Positions 1 to 12,600 are shown, counted from the first letter of the stretch. The stretch is DNA of 64,000 nucleotides from Rhabdornis inornatus (GCA_013397075.1 VWZS01011026.1:298-64297), one strand, 5' to 3'. Numbers and translations: made by a program. The notes: generated from the sequence alone by a model not told the origin.

Positions 1-155
1 TCATTCCTTCTACCTCAGTAGTCAATCACATAGAGATGAAAAACCTAAAACAATCTAACCCTCCCGCTAACTGCAAGTGGTGGGCAAGACCATAACGTAA
101 CTCAAAATGAACCTAATATCTTTCCTTTAACTTTGTTAAACAAAAAACGGGGAGA
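1..155 (+). mobile_element. 3' internal tail of an endogenous retrovirus, cut by the window edge
   Basis: This stretch directly precedes an LTR and ends in a purine run, AAAAAACGGGGAGA at 142-155. That is the position and composition expected of the polypurine tract that primes plus-strand DNA synthesis in retroviruses. The rest has no open frame worth calling and is probably the untranslated region downstream of env. The remainder of the provirus, if present, lies to the left of the window. The retroviral class cannot be decided from this piece. Confidence 0.6.
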
Positions 156-262
156 TGTTATAACTCAGTACCCAAAATGTATTGGAAATGGTAAATCCCT
201 CACCCCTGGAATGCCATGTAGTTTGACCCTTCTCCCCTCTGGTCTGCTTAACTGGCAGAGAT

Positions 263-281
263 CCAATTTCTCCCCGCCCCC
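263..281 (+). promoter_or_regulatory. CCAAT box and GC box in the U3 region of the LTR
   Basis: CCAAT lies at 263-267 and CCCCGCCCCC at 272-281, the usual NF-Y and Sp1 type words of a retroviral U3 promoter. I see no clear TATA box between them and the polyadenylation-like signal. Activity is unknown. Confidence 0.4.
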
Positions 282-349
282 TTCCAGACCCTGGAAAAGA
301 CCTCTGTGCCCTGGCCTCTTCCTTTTTCTGCTCCTGGGACCCCACAAGA

Positions 350-355
350 AGTAAA
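350..355 (+). promoter_or_regulatory. polyadenylation-signal-like AGTAAA in the LTR
   Basis: AGTAAA is a common variant of AATAAA. Its place about 195 bp into the LTR and about 155 bp from the 3' end fits the U3/R boundary zone of a retroviral LTR. Confidence 0.4.
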
Positions 356-510
356 CCTCGAATTCTCCTCGGGGGGGAAGAGCCTCTTTTGTTATCTTTT
401 ATTCTGTCCATGTGGGGGAAACAGGCTTTGTCTTAGTATCTGAGCTAGTCGGGGGCTAGGAGGGAGTCTCTTTTAACCCCCGCAACTTCTCTTTCTGTGA
501 TAGTTAAACA

Positions 511-3051
511 AGTTCTTGAGAGGGACTAGGCAGTGGATATGCCATAGCCACATATTATCCTACTGCTGAGTGTTCAGGAAAGCAGAGCAGCTGCCAGGGC
601 AGAGGTGCAAGGCTTGAGAAGGGGATCTTCACTCTGGGTCACTATGTTGTCTCTCCTGCCTCCTCCCCAGTTTATGGGCTATGCCTCCTCTGGCAGTCTT
701 GCTGTGCCAGCAGCTTTTCACCGTGTCTGGTGTGCAGGACTCACACAGGAGAGACGAGATCTGGTCTGTGTTCGTGCAGCAGCTATCAGGTGAGGACTTT
801 GCTATCTGCTGAGGTTGTCTCCAAAGGTGTACCCCAGTACAAACAAAGTATGAGCTTGAAATAAAACAATATGTTTTAGCCATCTACATCACATTTGTAA
901 GTACTTCAGTGGGGACTCAATCCCTTGTGAGGCTTTTATCTTCCAGTGGAAGAAAAGCAGAACTCAAAAGGGTAGGCTAAATGTTTTTAGAAACAAACAG
1001 CCATACAAAAACCACATACAAAACCCTTGGAAATTAATCCCAAAACAAAAGCAAACTCACAGAGTTTGCTCTTTTAGGATTAGCAGCTAGAGGCAGCTCT
1101 GCATGGGAATTCCTTGCTCTTGGGAGTAAAATGGGATCTATCCTCCTGGCACAGTATATATGTGACCAGCTGGTAAGTTTTAGACCTGCTTTTCCTATTT
1201 GGATGGATTTAGACATTTTGCTTGCACTCCTGTACTGTTCTTGCTTCAGCTGCTTTGCTTTGTTAAATGCTGAGAGGTCCTGAATGGAAACACTGGAAGG
1301 GAACAATATTCCAAAGGGAACTGACAAGTAGCATGAAGTCCCCTGGCACTGATCTTTTTGTGACAGGCACAGAAGGAACATGATCCAGTTCCATGCTCTC
1401 CTGTGTCCTTGTGCCTGCAAGGATGGGGAAGCAGGTTTGTGTGTCTGCTCAAGGAGAGCTGCAGCAGGGACAGTGCAAACAGACCTGGCCTGATGACCAG
1501 CTGTGTCTGCCATGTCCACAGGTGATCCAGTCACTCAGCTACAAAGTGAGGGGGCTATGGATGTGCAGGAGGCAGAACTGATAGGGGAAGAAGTCTTGGC
1601 TTTTCTTAATCCCATAGAAGGGATGCAAAGGGGCCTTGAGACATACAAGCCTTTTAACCTTGCTGCTTTCAAATACAAGGAAAACAGTGATTTTCTGTTT
1701 TCACACTGTAATATGGGAGCATGAGTGACTCCTCAATGATACACATTCTGGTTCCTCTTTGTTAATGTGACATTCTGTTATTTTATTAAAACATCTAAGA
1801 GCATACCAAACCTGTAATCAAAAATACTACTAGAGATAATTTCAGTCCAACCAACAAAAGTCAGACATTGGGAAAAGGGCATTATTCTGATCAGCAAACC
1901 ATTCTTGGTTTACCAAACTTGTGCTTTCTGGGCACTTTGGCCACTGGCTTGCTTCCAGTAGGTGGAGAACCTCATTTCATGCCATGAAGGACTGAGTTAG
2001 TTTTTCAGACACAGAGCAGCATTACTGACATTGTAGGAGTCCTGGAAAGTGAGATACAATCTTCTGTTTCTCTCAGGGGGTACTTCTGAGGGACATCTCA
2101 GACATGCAACCTAAATGTGGGTGGCAGAGGTGTTTTACCAGTCAGCCTTTTTAATCTTTCAAAATCTATTTGCCCTGCCCTTGGACCTTTGATCATGCTG
2201 TGATTTCATCAGTGGCAAGCTGTGTTTTGAACTAGACTCATGCCCAGCCTTCTATTTCAAATTCTGTTGATGTAATTTGTCTTTATACAAACATGTCATG
2301 GTCACTTCTACCACATGGTCTCATTTAGTGGTTATGACACATCTAATTCTTTCTCATTTCTCCAGCAAGTAACAGTTTGACCCTCTTTTTAGAGAGGTCT
2401 TTTGTGTCTTCTGGCACATAGGTTTATTTTGTAGCAACTTCAGTATTAATTAACCTTGGATCCAAAGACTTTTTAGACGATGGCAGAACTCCTGTTCAAG
2501 AATCTCTGAAATGGTGAATCTCATAATGTGCTGTCAGATATTTTATTCAGTGCTAAGACAGATCACTTGAATCCAATAGGACTTCATCTATCCAGCACTC
2601 TTGTCATTTGTATGGATTTCTCATTTACCCTATTTGACTCTGCATTGATGGTGCACTTGGAATGACACATCGAAGAGGAACACACAAATGAATCACTGTT
2701 TCTTAGGAATGCACCCAAAACTTGGTACAAAACCCCTGCAAGTTTTTACTTCTATTAACCCCCATTCCTTGTTGTGCAAAGCTTGCTTCAAAGAACTGTG
2801 AACAGTTTTTTCCCCTTTCATTCAATCTGAACAGTGCCTGGACCATGGACAATCAGTAACCTCTAGGAACATCACGGATCCTTTGCCAATTTGTCCTTAG
2901 GATTTTTGTTCATGCCACAGATTGACAACCTTTCCAACAGCCCCTTCTCTGTCATCTCACCCTAGCTAACACCTTGAACTGTCAATCTTTAGAGAGTAAT
3001 CTTTGGCATCTTCTTTTACTTCTCCAGGGCTTTTCCTCCTGCCAGTTAGGT
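511..3051. other. non-coding stretch, no gene seen
   Basis: This is mixed-complexity sequence with no recognisable repeat or exon. The longest open frame is a 166-codon minus-strand frame at 1034-1534. It has no recognisable domain, and its amino-acid make-up is that expected of a chance frame. Nothing else is supported here. Confidence 0.5.
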
Positions 3052-3460
3052 TCACAGAAGCACAGAATGTCTGGGATAGGAAGGGGCCTTGGAGGTAATT
3101 TTGTCCAGCCTCACTGATCAAGCAGTGCCACGGACCACCTCAAGCCAGTTGTTCTGGACCATACCCAGATGGCTTTTGAGTACCTTCATGGATGAAGATG
3201 CTGCAGCCTGTCTGGGAAACCCGTGCCAACGCTCCGTTGCCATCGTGGTGAAGAAGTGTCTCCTGGTGTTCAGAGGAGACCGCTTACATTTCAGTTTGTG
3301 CCCATTGCCTCTGGTCAGTGCTCACTGCTGGGAAGAGCTGGGCTCCAACTTCTTTGCACTCCCCTTTCAGCCATTTGTGCACATTGTCAAGATGGCCCTG
3401 AGCCTTCTTCAGAGTGAACAGCCACAGCAATCTTAGCCTGCCCTTGTATGAGGAGTTCAG
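3052..3460 (-). mobile_element. CR1 LINE 3' fragment
   Basis: Read on the plus strand, this matches the reverse complement of the avian CR1 3' end: CACAGAATG..., a GGAAGGGGCCT-like block, a 'gatcaagcag...' block, 'tgttcagaggagacc', 'cagtttgtgcccattgcctctggtc', and 'gatggccctgagccttcttcagagtgaacagcc'. All are diverged equivalents of the CR1 consensus in the right order. The copy is therefore on the minus strand and 5'-truncated, as most CR1 copies are. The 115-codon frame at 3089-3436 lies wholly inside it and is antisense to the element, so it is not a gene. Divergence is substantial, suggesting an old insertion. Confidence 0.87.
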
Positions 3461-6400
3461 TTGCAACAACTCAGCTGCAACAGAGCAGAAAGTCCTTGTG
3501 TAAGTATTACTTTACCCATAAGTTAAAGTCCTGCACTTTAGAAGATTTTTTTCCCTGTTACTAACATCTTTCCAGGATTTTTAACTGCTTTTTTCACAGC
3601 AGTTCTTTTTAAATAATCTTATTCATTTGTTTGTTTATGCTCCATTAAACAGCCTTATCTTGGCATGCAGCAGAGAAAAATGCATAAAGTTCTGTTGATG
3701 AGAAAAAAAAAAGGGAAATTAGGAATTTTAAGAAAATACAGCCATAATCCTTTTGGTGAATGCCAAAGGGAGCTCTGTTTCTCTGTGTAACATCCCAAGT
3801 CAAGCAGTAAGGTCTTCACTGGCAACTCATTCTGTAAACTACACCCAGGTGAGGCTGCCTGCTACAAACTACTTCTATAATTTGTCTTTGTAAACGCAAA
3901 GATGTTAGGCTTAGTTTTGCTCCATGGACCCCCTGGGAGGCCATTTCAGAAAATTATTTTTATCAAAAGAAGTGCTTGCTGTGATGTAGATATGCTTGGC
4001 TTGATCTGTCATGTTTCCTTTGCTTCTTTGTTCCTTTCTTTCTGTCAATCACAAACCAGTTTGTGGTAAAGGCTGGTTTCAAAACAGCTATTTAAATCAT
4101 CAGCAGGGCTTTGTCCTTCAGAGACGTTTAGTTAACTCATTTTACATTTCTTTCTGCTGAGAACAACATTTCTCTCCAGTGGTTTTCTAGCATGCACGAC
4201 GCAGAGCCATTGTGCCTGGACGCTGTTCTGCTGTGGTGAGGTTGTCTCTGCTTTAGTGCAAGGCAGTCTAGCCACCGCTGTGTCCCTGCCCTATTTACCA
4301 CTGCTTTTTTAATTAGGTGTGTATTTGTTCCTGCAGTGTTAGCTTGTGCTTCAGTCTGGGCAGTAAGTAACATTAAGCAGTAGTCAGCTGGAGTGTTAAA
4401 ACATTTATTTTTCACAAGTGCTGTGCTGTTGTGGCCACTGCTACAGACACATCTCAGGTGGGAGCTAATGTTAAAAAGCAAGCAAGCTCAGGCCTGGCAG
4501 ACATCTGATTCTGCCCATCAGAAGCACAGTCCTTGCTGACATTAGGAGTATTCATGGTGATTCCAAGGCCAAGAGGTCAAGTGCCCTTCTGCTGTTTTTG
4601 AGCATTAATTGTATTTCAGATAGTCCACTTTTAAAATACTTCCGATTTGCATAATACTGTTTTATTTGCCTACTACATTCTCTAATGGGATCATCAATGT
4701 TGTAGTCTGCTAGCTAGTTTATGGCAGAAACAGGGCACCTTCCCCAAGTGGTATTTTCATCCAGAGCAGAAAATCCTCTAACTACTTTTGCCTTGCTATT
4801 TGCACTCACTGCTGAATGGCAATCCTGCTGACATGCGCACCCTGGCATTGATAACTAGCTTGCAGTGTTTTTCAGTGCCTGTGCATTTTTAGGCAAGACC
4901 TGTGCTGCAGGCCTCTCAACCTGCCAGATCTCACCTCTCTCCATGTGGTTGTACACACCATCTCCGTGACACAAATTGAAACTCAAAATGGGACAACTTT
5001 GCTATCATGACCAACCCTGCAAGGGTCAAATGCAAGCCCTCCAGAATGGCTTTCATGAGCTAGAGGGTTGCAGCAAGCTGTAATGTGTGGTGTCCTCTGC
5101 ACAATGGCATGAAGACACTGTGACCCCTAACTTGCCAGATGTTTACACCATCTCCTACACCTGTTCTCTTTCCCAGGAAGAGAACTTTATGTGACCTGTC
5201 CCCATGCGGCACTGCAATGATGAGAGCCCCTCTGTGTCACAGTTTGCACATATTGAAATAGTTCCTGTTGTGTGATGGGAATTGGGAATACAAATATGTA
5301 AACTCCATTTGCAAGAACAGTGATCAATTTCACATTTGGCAGCTTCACATATCTCTTGCTGAACACTGATTTCTTTTATTTTATGTTACAGTCCAAGGTC
5401 TCATATCACTGACACGCCTGCTGAGTATCTCGAGCAAGCTTCAGTCACCTGAAACACAATTGCAAATTTTCAAGGCACAGGATCATTATAAATCTCTGTA
5501 TCTAACTTTTCTCAGGGAAATTAATGTTTGTGACAGGGGCAGAAGACAGTGACCTACCTCTCCCTCTCCCAAAAGCTGTCAGTGCATGGGGAATCACTCA
5601 CCACTCTCTTTCTAGGTCAAAAGAAAGCTCTGCTGTGTGGCTTGTGGAGCACAGTGAACGGCTGGCTATGCTGAGAGCTGGACCTACCCCTGCACACACA
5701 GCCTCTATACCTTCTCTCTTCCCTCCCTATACCCCACAAGCATCTGGAATTCCCCACGTGCACACTTCAATTCTTTCTCTTTTTGCCTCAGTGCTGTGTG
5801 CCTCACAGGCTCTGACCTGGCTCTGCACCCAGCTGACACACTGCTATCACTGCTGCCAAATCACCACCCCCACAGAGCTCAAACCACCCAAAAGCACAGC
5901 CCTTTCCTGGCCAAAAGTGACCTTGCCAACTTCAGAGCCCTTCAGTGCCCACGTGGACCCACATCCTCCTCAGAGACGAATGTGTTTCCCCTTTCTGTAG
6001 GTCCTCAGGGCAGTTTGTGGGCTGCATCTCCAGCTGCCTGCTGGACCCAGAGATAGAGAATGCAGGATCTAATTATGTGCTGGCCAAAAGGGCTGCTATA
6101 GCTGTGACAGACACAGATCTCCTCTGCTGGTAGATTTCACAGCCGCAAAGCATCGGGTAAGGGCAGCTCTGCTGTCTGCAGCTTTGCACGCTGCAGTGGC
6201 GTGAACAAATTTGGGACGTGGCTGCTGTGCTGTGTGACAGCGCTCAGCTCCATCAGCAGCCCTGTGAGCAAGTGCCAGAGGCTTGGGCCACCAGGGCAGC
6301 TGATCCCTAAGCAAGGTGAACAGTGTGAGAACAAATGCAGTCCGAAAAGGACCCAGGTGATCTGCTTCCTTGTATTATTATAAATAATGCTGGCATGTGA

Positions 6401-6516
6401 CAGCATGGGTTCACTGCTGGTGGAGGTGGTGCGCGGCTGCAGAGACTCTTATTAAGGCTGGACTGATTGCAGGAACATGAAGTTCACTTAAAATTCAGGT
6501 TCTTTCCATACCATGG
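3461..6516. other. non-coding stretch, no gene seen
   Basis: No repeat family or exon is recognised here. A poly-A run sits near 3704. Overlapping plus-strand frames at 5524-6133 arise in a cytosine/thymine-rich segment, where stop codons are rare. Their products are proline, serine and threonine rich and resemble no family I know. Confidence 0.5.
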
Positions 6517-6595
6517 TGTCTTGGTTTGAAAGATAGGTGTCTGCCAAGAAAGGCAGGAGCCTCTTTTTAAAATGGAGAATGTAAACCCCCTCCCT

Positions 6596-6614
6596 CCAAA
6601 TTATTATAATTTGG
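6596..6614. repeat. perfect 9-bp inverted repeat in the LTR U5
   Basis: CCAAATTAT and ATAATTTGG are exact reverse complements around a single T. The palindrome belongs to the LTR and was probably inherited from the element's consensus. Confidence 0.9.
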
Positions 6615-6662
6615 AAATTAAGGGGCTCTCAGGCAAAGATGTGGGGATAGGAATAACAGTTC

Positions 6663-6668
6663 TTTACT
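6663..6668 (-). promoter_or_regulatory. polyadenylation-signal-like AGTAAA in the solo LTR
   Basis: TTTACT on the plus strand reads AGTAAA on the minus strand. It is followed on that strand by GAACTGTTATTCC, the context expected at the R region of this LTR type. Confidence 0.45.
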
Positions 6669-7040
6669 AGGAGAATTAAAATAGAAATACAGTATTACAG
6701 AGAACAAACCCAAAAACACTGACAGAGTCAGAATACAACCGGACACCCCGTCAGTCAGGGTGTTGGTAGCAGTCCCATTAAATGGTGGCTGCAGTTCTCT
6801 TGGAGTGACATATGTGGTTCAGTTGAAGCAGTGGTCCTGTAGAAGGGTGCAGTTTTCCTCCGAAGGTCCAGTGATGATGTGGAAAGGTCTGGTTTTCCTC
6901 TGGAATCCAGTGGAAAAAGGCTGTCTTGGTACTCCAAATCTCAGTTTTTACCTAGGTAGGAAATGTTTGGCTCCTCCCCCTGGGTGGAGCATTTCACGAT
7001 GGGATGATGTAATTTTATCAGTCATGCGGTGGGACTCAAT

Positions 7041-7200
7041 GGCCCATTAACAGAAGATATCTTCCTGGAGGAAGGATGTGTCCTGGAAAAGATGAAGATG
7101 ACTGCCCCACTTGGTTTTTACCAGATGGCCCATTAGCAGAGAATATCTCCCACGGAGATAAGCATCACTGCCCCACCTGGTTTCAACAGATGGTGATAGA
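7041..7200. repeat. diverged internal duplication in the U3 region of the LTR
   Basis: GGCCCATTAACAG at 7041 recurs as GGCCCATTAGCAG at 7127, and ACTGCCCCACTTGGTTT at 7101 recurs as ACTGCCCCACCTGGTTT at 7167. The two spacings differ (86 and 66 bp), so indels have separated the copies. Repeated U3 segments often act as enhancer repeats in retroviral LTRs; that role is not shown here. Confidence 0.75.
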
Positions 7201-7241
7201 ATACACACCTCCAGTCACATCTTGTATTGCAACCTTAGACA

Positions 7242-9644
7242 CGTGGTTGCATCATCCCTGCAAGGGAGGACTGGTCCTGCTGAGCAGGTCAGTGCTACTT
7301 GCAGGAAGGGGTTTGTGCTGTTGTGGTGAAGAAAGAAAAAAAGGACAAACCCATCCCATACACAACAGAAAAAAGAGTTCGTATGTTAGGAAGGAGGAAA
7401 AATATATGGTCTCTTGGCAGGAAGGGGAATGCTGGTAAAGTGAACAGTGAAAATCCTGGGCAAGATGAACCATGTGTGTAGGGGCTGAAGAGCAAAGTGT
7501 ATATAGTGGTCAGACATTTCTGGAGCCTTTACCCAAACACCGCAGTGCTGGGCCTTCCCTAGCCACCCTACTGTGTGCCACCAGCCTTCTGCTGCCACCA
7601 GTGCCTGCATTGTCTGTCTCCATCAACAGAGTTATTTGAACAAAAGGGTTTGAGGATGGACATCCTCCTGGCCTCTAGCAATCATGCTTTCACAGGTACA
7701 ATCTAGTGGCTTTTGCAGCCCTCCCTTGCCCACACAATCTGGAGAGCTGGACTTTACTTCACCCATTTTACTCTGCTGCTGCTGTAGAATGACCCCACAG
7801 CGGTAAGCATGGGACTGAGCTGTGGAAGAGCCATGTAAGGCAGATTATAACTTTGACCCTAGCCTCCTGCCTGCTGCAGCACCCAAGGCTTTCTGTACAG
7901 TCTCCTCTCTGAGTGCCAATGCAACTTTTCCTGCTTTCTTTGGAGGTTTGTTAAGGTGCTGGCCCAAGGGCAAAGATCTTCAGCACACATTCTTCTGGCA
8001 CAACTGCCTCAAAGCTGCCTCCAAGGCTTCCTCATTAAAAACAAAACGTGTTACACAGGGCTTCCACGCTGTGTTTTTTTTGTTTTCCTTTTTTCATTTT
8101 TCAAAATGCCTTGCTTTATAAAGGCTGATTCATGGTTAGGAAGAAGCAGATGTGGAGAAGCCAAACTTGATGGACATTGTGCTGGAGGAAACCTGTTTAT
8201 AGAAGGAGATGTATCACTGTGTTTTCCAGCCTGGTATTCCCTTGGCCTACATGAAGGGAACTGTACAGCAAGACCCAAGATGTAAACCTCAGAGGATGGG
8301 AGGAAATGTGTGGATTTCATTCAGTATGCTCTCCCACTGTGCCAATAAGAGCATGTTATGGCATATTCTTTTCCTATGGAAACAATAGGAAGGCCCTGGC
8401 ATGAAAATGTGCAAAAGTATTTTTGCAGTCTGCCCTGAATACTGTTAGTGATTGATTAATTCTGTTGAAGACACTAACACCCCCACTGCCCACAGCAGAA
8501 TAGTTATCCTGAACAATTCTCACAGAAAGAAAAGCTTGAAAGTCAGGGAAGAGAGCTCAAACCCAGGAGGCAAAGGGTCTGCAGGACAGATAAAAGCTTT
8601 ACTCAAGAGCTCTGAACAGACTGGAGGAGGTAAACCAGTTGTGGCTGTGGAGAAAAAGGTGTGACACTAGCAGAGCAAGAGTCGTGTGTGTGCCCGTGTG
8701 CCCTTTGAACATCTCAGAGGTGATCTTGTTTCCTCAGCTCTGAGGAGCAGGAGCAGAGGTGACCACCAGCATGCAGGATCCCTCTGCCTTCCACGCTCAC
8801 AGCAGCTGTGACCTGCAGAGCTCAGCCCTCTCCAGGCAGTGGCTTGTCTCTTGCCAGCTTGCCTTTACCTGCCTTTACCTTGGGGCTCTGGCCACTTGTG
8901 CTGGGCTGACAGCTCATACACATGGAGATTCTTCTGGAAGAGGCATTGTGGCTCCTAACCAGAGTGCGGCTTACTTTTGAGTCTAGAAATGCAGAACAAA
9001 GCATGAATAAGTAGCATTCCCTTCCCCACAATGCTTATTGATGTCTAGGTGGCTTCAGGAGCAGACAGCTGAAGTCCTTGCAAAACACTGGCAACAGAAC
9101 AAATAGTCTGCCTGTGGAGAAGCAGCTCAGACTCTGTTTTACCACCTCAGAATTCCCTCTTCCCTCTAATCCTTCTTTTCATGAGTTACAAATGAGAGGT
9201 CTGAAAGCAAAGGCACACAACTGTACCAAAAGAATGGAAACTTAATTCCTTATGAAGAAAGAGGAGGGTCCAAATCATGGATTTAAAACCATGAGATTAT
9301 TTCCACCCTTGAGACTTTGCTTGCATTGTAGACTCTCTGAGAATGTCCAGGGATCTGGGGCTTCAGGAAGAGTTTTTGACACTGTGTTTCTGTTAGAAAA
9401 CAGATCCATGAGGCTCTTGTTGTTTGTCAGGAGTGTACCCAATTGGATAAAACCATGGATGGGACTCAGGCATGTTAAATATTTGTATAGAAAAGCAACT
9501 GGTTGCTGTGTTGCCCCTTACCTTCTTCCAGCTTTCTGTCTTTGAGTCCAGCAGCTGTATCCAGGCTAGCAATCTTGTTTTGTTGTTTCGGTTTATTTTT
9601 CTTTAGGTATCCAAAGGGTAGTTATCCCTTAGCTGTTTTCAGAG
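7242..9644. other. non-coding stretch, no gene seen
   Basis: No exon or repeat family is recognised, apart from a perfect 10-bp tandem doublet (GCCTTTACCT twice) at 8861-8880. Open frames are short and overlap on both strands. Confidence 0.5.
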
Positions 9645-9680
9645 AACCATAGAATGGTTTGGGTTGGAAAGGGCCTAACA
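9645..9680 (-). mobile_element. CR1 LINE 3'-terminal stub
   Basis: AACCATAGAATGG followed by TTTGGGTTGGAAAGGGCC is the reverse complement of the CR1 3' terminus. The match is lost after about 35 bp, so this is a very short 5'-truncated copy on the minus strand. Confidence 0.75.
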
Positions 9681-12600
9681 TTCTGAATGTTTAATTTGGC
9701 AGAGCCAGAGGTTTTCCAAATGGTGAACCAGAGGATTTCAGAGATGTTGGTGCCTCTTAGATGAATTCCCATACCTAACTGTGTGCTGACTCATCAATGT
9801 GGGAGGCTTCACTCATACTCAGTGACACTCAGTGTCCCTGCCTGCATGCTTTTTATTCATGGCTACACACAGAAGGTAGTTTACACTGGTGGTATTTTGC
9901 AGCAGGGAGAAAAATCAAGGGAGAAAAAAATTCCTTAGCCTGGCTAAAGCAGTAGGTACCTGGGCTCTGACCATGCTGACCTGGCTCAGCTCGAGTGTGG
10001 AAACAAAACATCTCTCGGCTTGTCCAGCACTCCACACATGGGAAAAGATTAATGAAGTTATGGGAGATACAGGAAAAAGCCTGGAAACGCTTGACCGTAG
10101 TTTGGCTACAAAGGTGGAAGCCTGCAGTGGACAGAGTCCAGAATTGGTGCAAACACAGCTGCACAAAAAGCCCTTGTTCTTCAGAGTTCAGAGCCTCTGC
10201 CTGGCTGTAGGTGAATCTGCCTCTGAAGAATGTATAAAGGAAGGTCCAATCATGGCAGCACGGACAAACCAGGGCACTGTCAGAGCTGTATGAAGTGATG
10301 GACATGAGCAGCTCTGTGGCAGCTCATGAACCAGCTCAGTCATTCCTAGCAGTTCTGGGGCAGTATCTATAATTGAAGAGCTCTGGGAGGCTTGCAGGCT
10401 TGTGGTTCTTCATCAATTAGGACTAAAAGGTTCCACTTATTAACAACTGGATTGTTTAAATAACAGCTCCCATCAAGTGCTTTGGCTGTTGAGCACTCAG
10501 AAACCTGAGTGCTCAGTGAGCTGTGCAGTGCCTTGCAGATGCCTCTGTCTACAGCCCCTGTGCCAACCCCCCTGATCCCTGCTTCCCTCCAGTGCTCTGC
10601 TGGAGGACACTGATCCCTGCCCACTGCCCACCACCTCTTGCCCCCATTTCCAGAGGACCACCTTCCTGCCTGTACACACACAGACCCACAGTGTTTCCCC
10701 CATGGTAATGTGCTCCCACTCCTGTGCATCAATTAGGCTGCTTTTTGGAGGAAAAGTGGATTTTATGTTCAGTGCTAGCACTGGAGGGACAGTCTGTTGG
10801 ATCTAGATGGAACAGATGATGTGTCACGTTTTGCTTTCTTCTCCCATAGTGCTCCTGGGACACGCTCATGCAGTTCTTGCACTCTTCTTGCTGAACATGT
10901 TTTTCCACTCTTTCCTCCCATTTTACAGTTTCATTGCGCACCCAAAAACCAGAAAAATAAAACAAAACCATACTTTCAGAGTAAAACTTTTGCCAGGGCA
11001 TGTCAAGGTCTGACCAGGACCCACACAGATGGAATTCTTGCCATATGTTTTTGGGCCCAGAACAATAGTACATGACAACCTTTGGGGCAGAGGGAAGAAG
11101 ATGTGTTGTTATCAGATTTGTGCAAGAGGAAGGGAAGAGGTGGTAGATTCTGGGTTGCCAGACGCTTGTGGCACATGCACTGCCCTCTGTGCCTGGCCAT
11201 TGTCAGAGTCCTTCTGTCCCCTTGCTCTTCATTGCTGTAACAGGCTCCTCATTTCACTGTGTGCATCCAGGTTTTTGGTGTCTTGGAGTGTGTCTGTTCC
11301 TGTCAGTGTTAAGTGGACAACCTCTTGAAAAGGGACTTGCAATGGTCCTGAAATGGCCAGTCCCAATGACAGTCTGATTTCTCTGCTTTTCTGGATGGAT
11401 GCAGCCCTCAGTGCTGTGCTTTTGCAGCATTGTGCTGGTATGTCTCCAATGCTGGAACACTTGGCATGAGAGGAGCTGTGAGGACCCCTGACTCTCAGGT
11501 GCAGCTCTTTGTCCAGTCTTCCTATGCACAGGCTCTTCAGGGAGCACAACAGTTCCATTTCTCTCTCTTGGGTATCCCACAATCTGTTCCAACAAAATTC
11601 ATTTGCTATTGTGAGCTCAGATAGGCTCATCCTCTGTCAGTTCTGCTCTTCCACTGGTCCCTCTGCTTCATCCTGAACCTCTCCTGTGCACAAGGGACAT
11701 TTTGGTATGTCCTACACTCTCAGGCCCTGGGGAACAAAACTGGAACTAAAGTTTATTGATAGAACTAGTGAAGGCCAGAATTGTCCTATGTGTGCCATTT
11801 GTGGAGAATCCACATGGATGCTTTTATGCAAAGAAACCTAACTTGTATCTCTCCTCCTGAGAGACAGGATTGCACACACCCCCTTTGCCTAGCTGTAAAA
11901 TATTCCTTCAACTGCAATGGACCTCTGGAGCTCTCCAGATTATGACTGGACTCTCTTGCTTGTGGCCACTGTCCAGGCTCTTATGTCTGCATAGAAGATG
12001 AAAAAAAAAGTAATGTAAATAGGGAAAATATTGTTTTCCAGCTCTGTAAGCTCATTCTCACATGGTCAGCACACGTGCTTATGCACATACAAAACAAATG
12101 GCCTTCTGCAATTGGAGCTACCTGTGTTCCTGCTGGCAATGTCTGAGGAGATGGCAGAGGTGGAGCAGCCTGGCTTCCCTCAGACATCAATGCAGAAGCA
12201 CAGGGGGAGAAGGCTGCTCTGTACCTCTCCCCAAACAGGATTACATTCTGAACATGAAGACACAAATATTCCTCCCTGGAAACCAACAAAATTCATTCAT
12301 TATGTAGAGGAGGGCAGGGACTCCTGAGTTGTCACTCTTCACTTGTGGTGCTTGTTAAACAAAGACCTCTTTGGGTCCCTTCAGAACAGGGTATAATTTT
12401 TTTAGGAGTGTCTTCTTAGTTTTTCTGCTAAGTACTTCTTGGGCATGGTTTGTGGCACAACTCCCCACACTTAGCTGCCAACCAAACAGAGAAAAGACAA
12501 GTGTTCACTGTAATTGTCCTTCAGGCTGTGCTGTTGGGCACATGGCTGGCATATTCCCAGCTGCAGAGGCAGGCATGACCTTCCTGGGCCAAGGCTAGCA

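Larger units (their letters stand above)
156..510 (+). mobile_element. ERV long terminal repeat (3' LTR)
   Basis: The element starts TGTTATAAC right after a polypurine tract and is best closed by AGTTAAACA at 502-510. This gives a 355-bp LTR with TG...CA ends and an imperfect terminal inverted repeat. Inside are a CCAAT box, a GC box and an AGTAAA polyadenylation-like signal, in the order expected for U3-R-U5. An alternative end at 484 (CCCCGCA) is possible but pairs less well with the start. No target-site duplication can be tested because the left flank is outside the window. Orientation is plus, set by the polypurine tract. The family is not recognised with certainty. Confidence 0.68.
6517..7241 (-). 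mobile_element. solo ERV LTR of a passerine-type family
   Basis: The element runs TGTCTTGG...CCTTAGACA, giving TG...CA ends with an imperfect inverted repeat. It is flanked by CATGG (6512-6516) and CGTGG (7242-7246), which reads as a 5-bp target-site duplication with one mismatch. Read on the minus strand it starts TGTCTAAGG. It carries an AGTAAA-type signal followed by AACTGTTATTCC and 'cccacatctttgcctgagagcccctt', a U5 layout I recognise from songbird LTRs. No internal retroviral sequence is attached, so it is a solo LTR left by recombination. Several short frames overlap it and are not genes. Its 725-bp length is within the usual range for avian LTRs. I cannot name the family with certainty. 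Confidence 0.85.

Noticed and set aside
3089..3436. 115-codon plus-strand open frame
   Set aside because: It lies entirely within a minus-strand CR1 fragment and is antisense to it.
5524..6133. Overlapping plus-strand frames of up to 158 codons
   Set aside because: The sequence is C/T-rich and the products are low-complexity proline/serine/threonine-rich. No exon boundaries are convincing.
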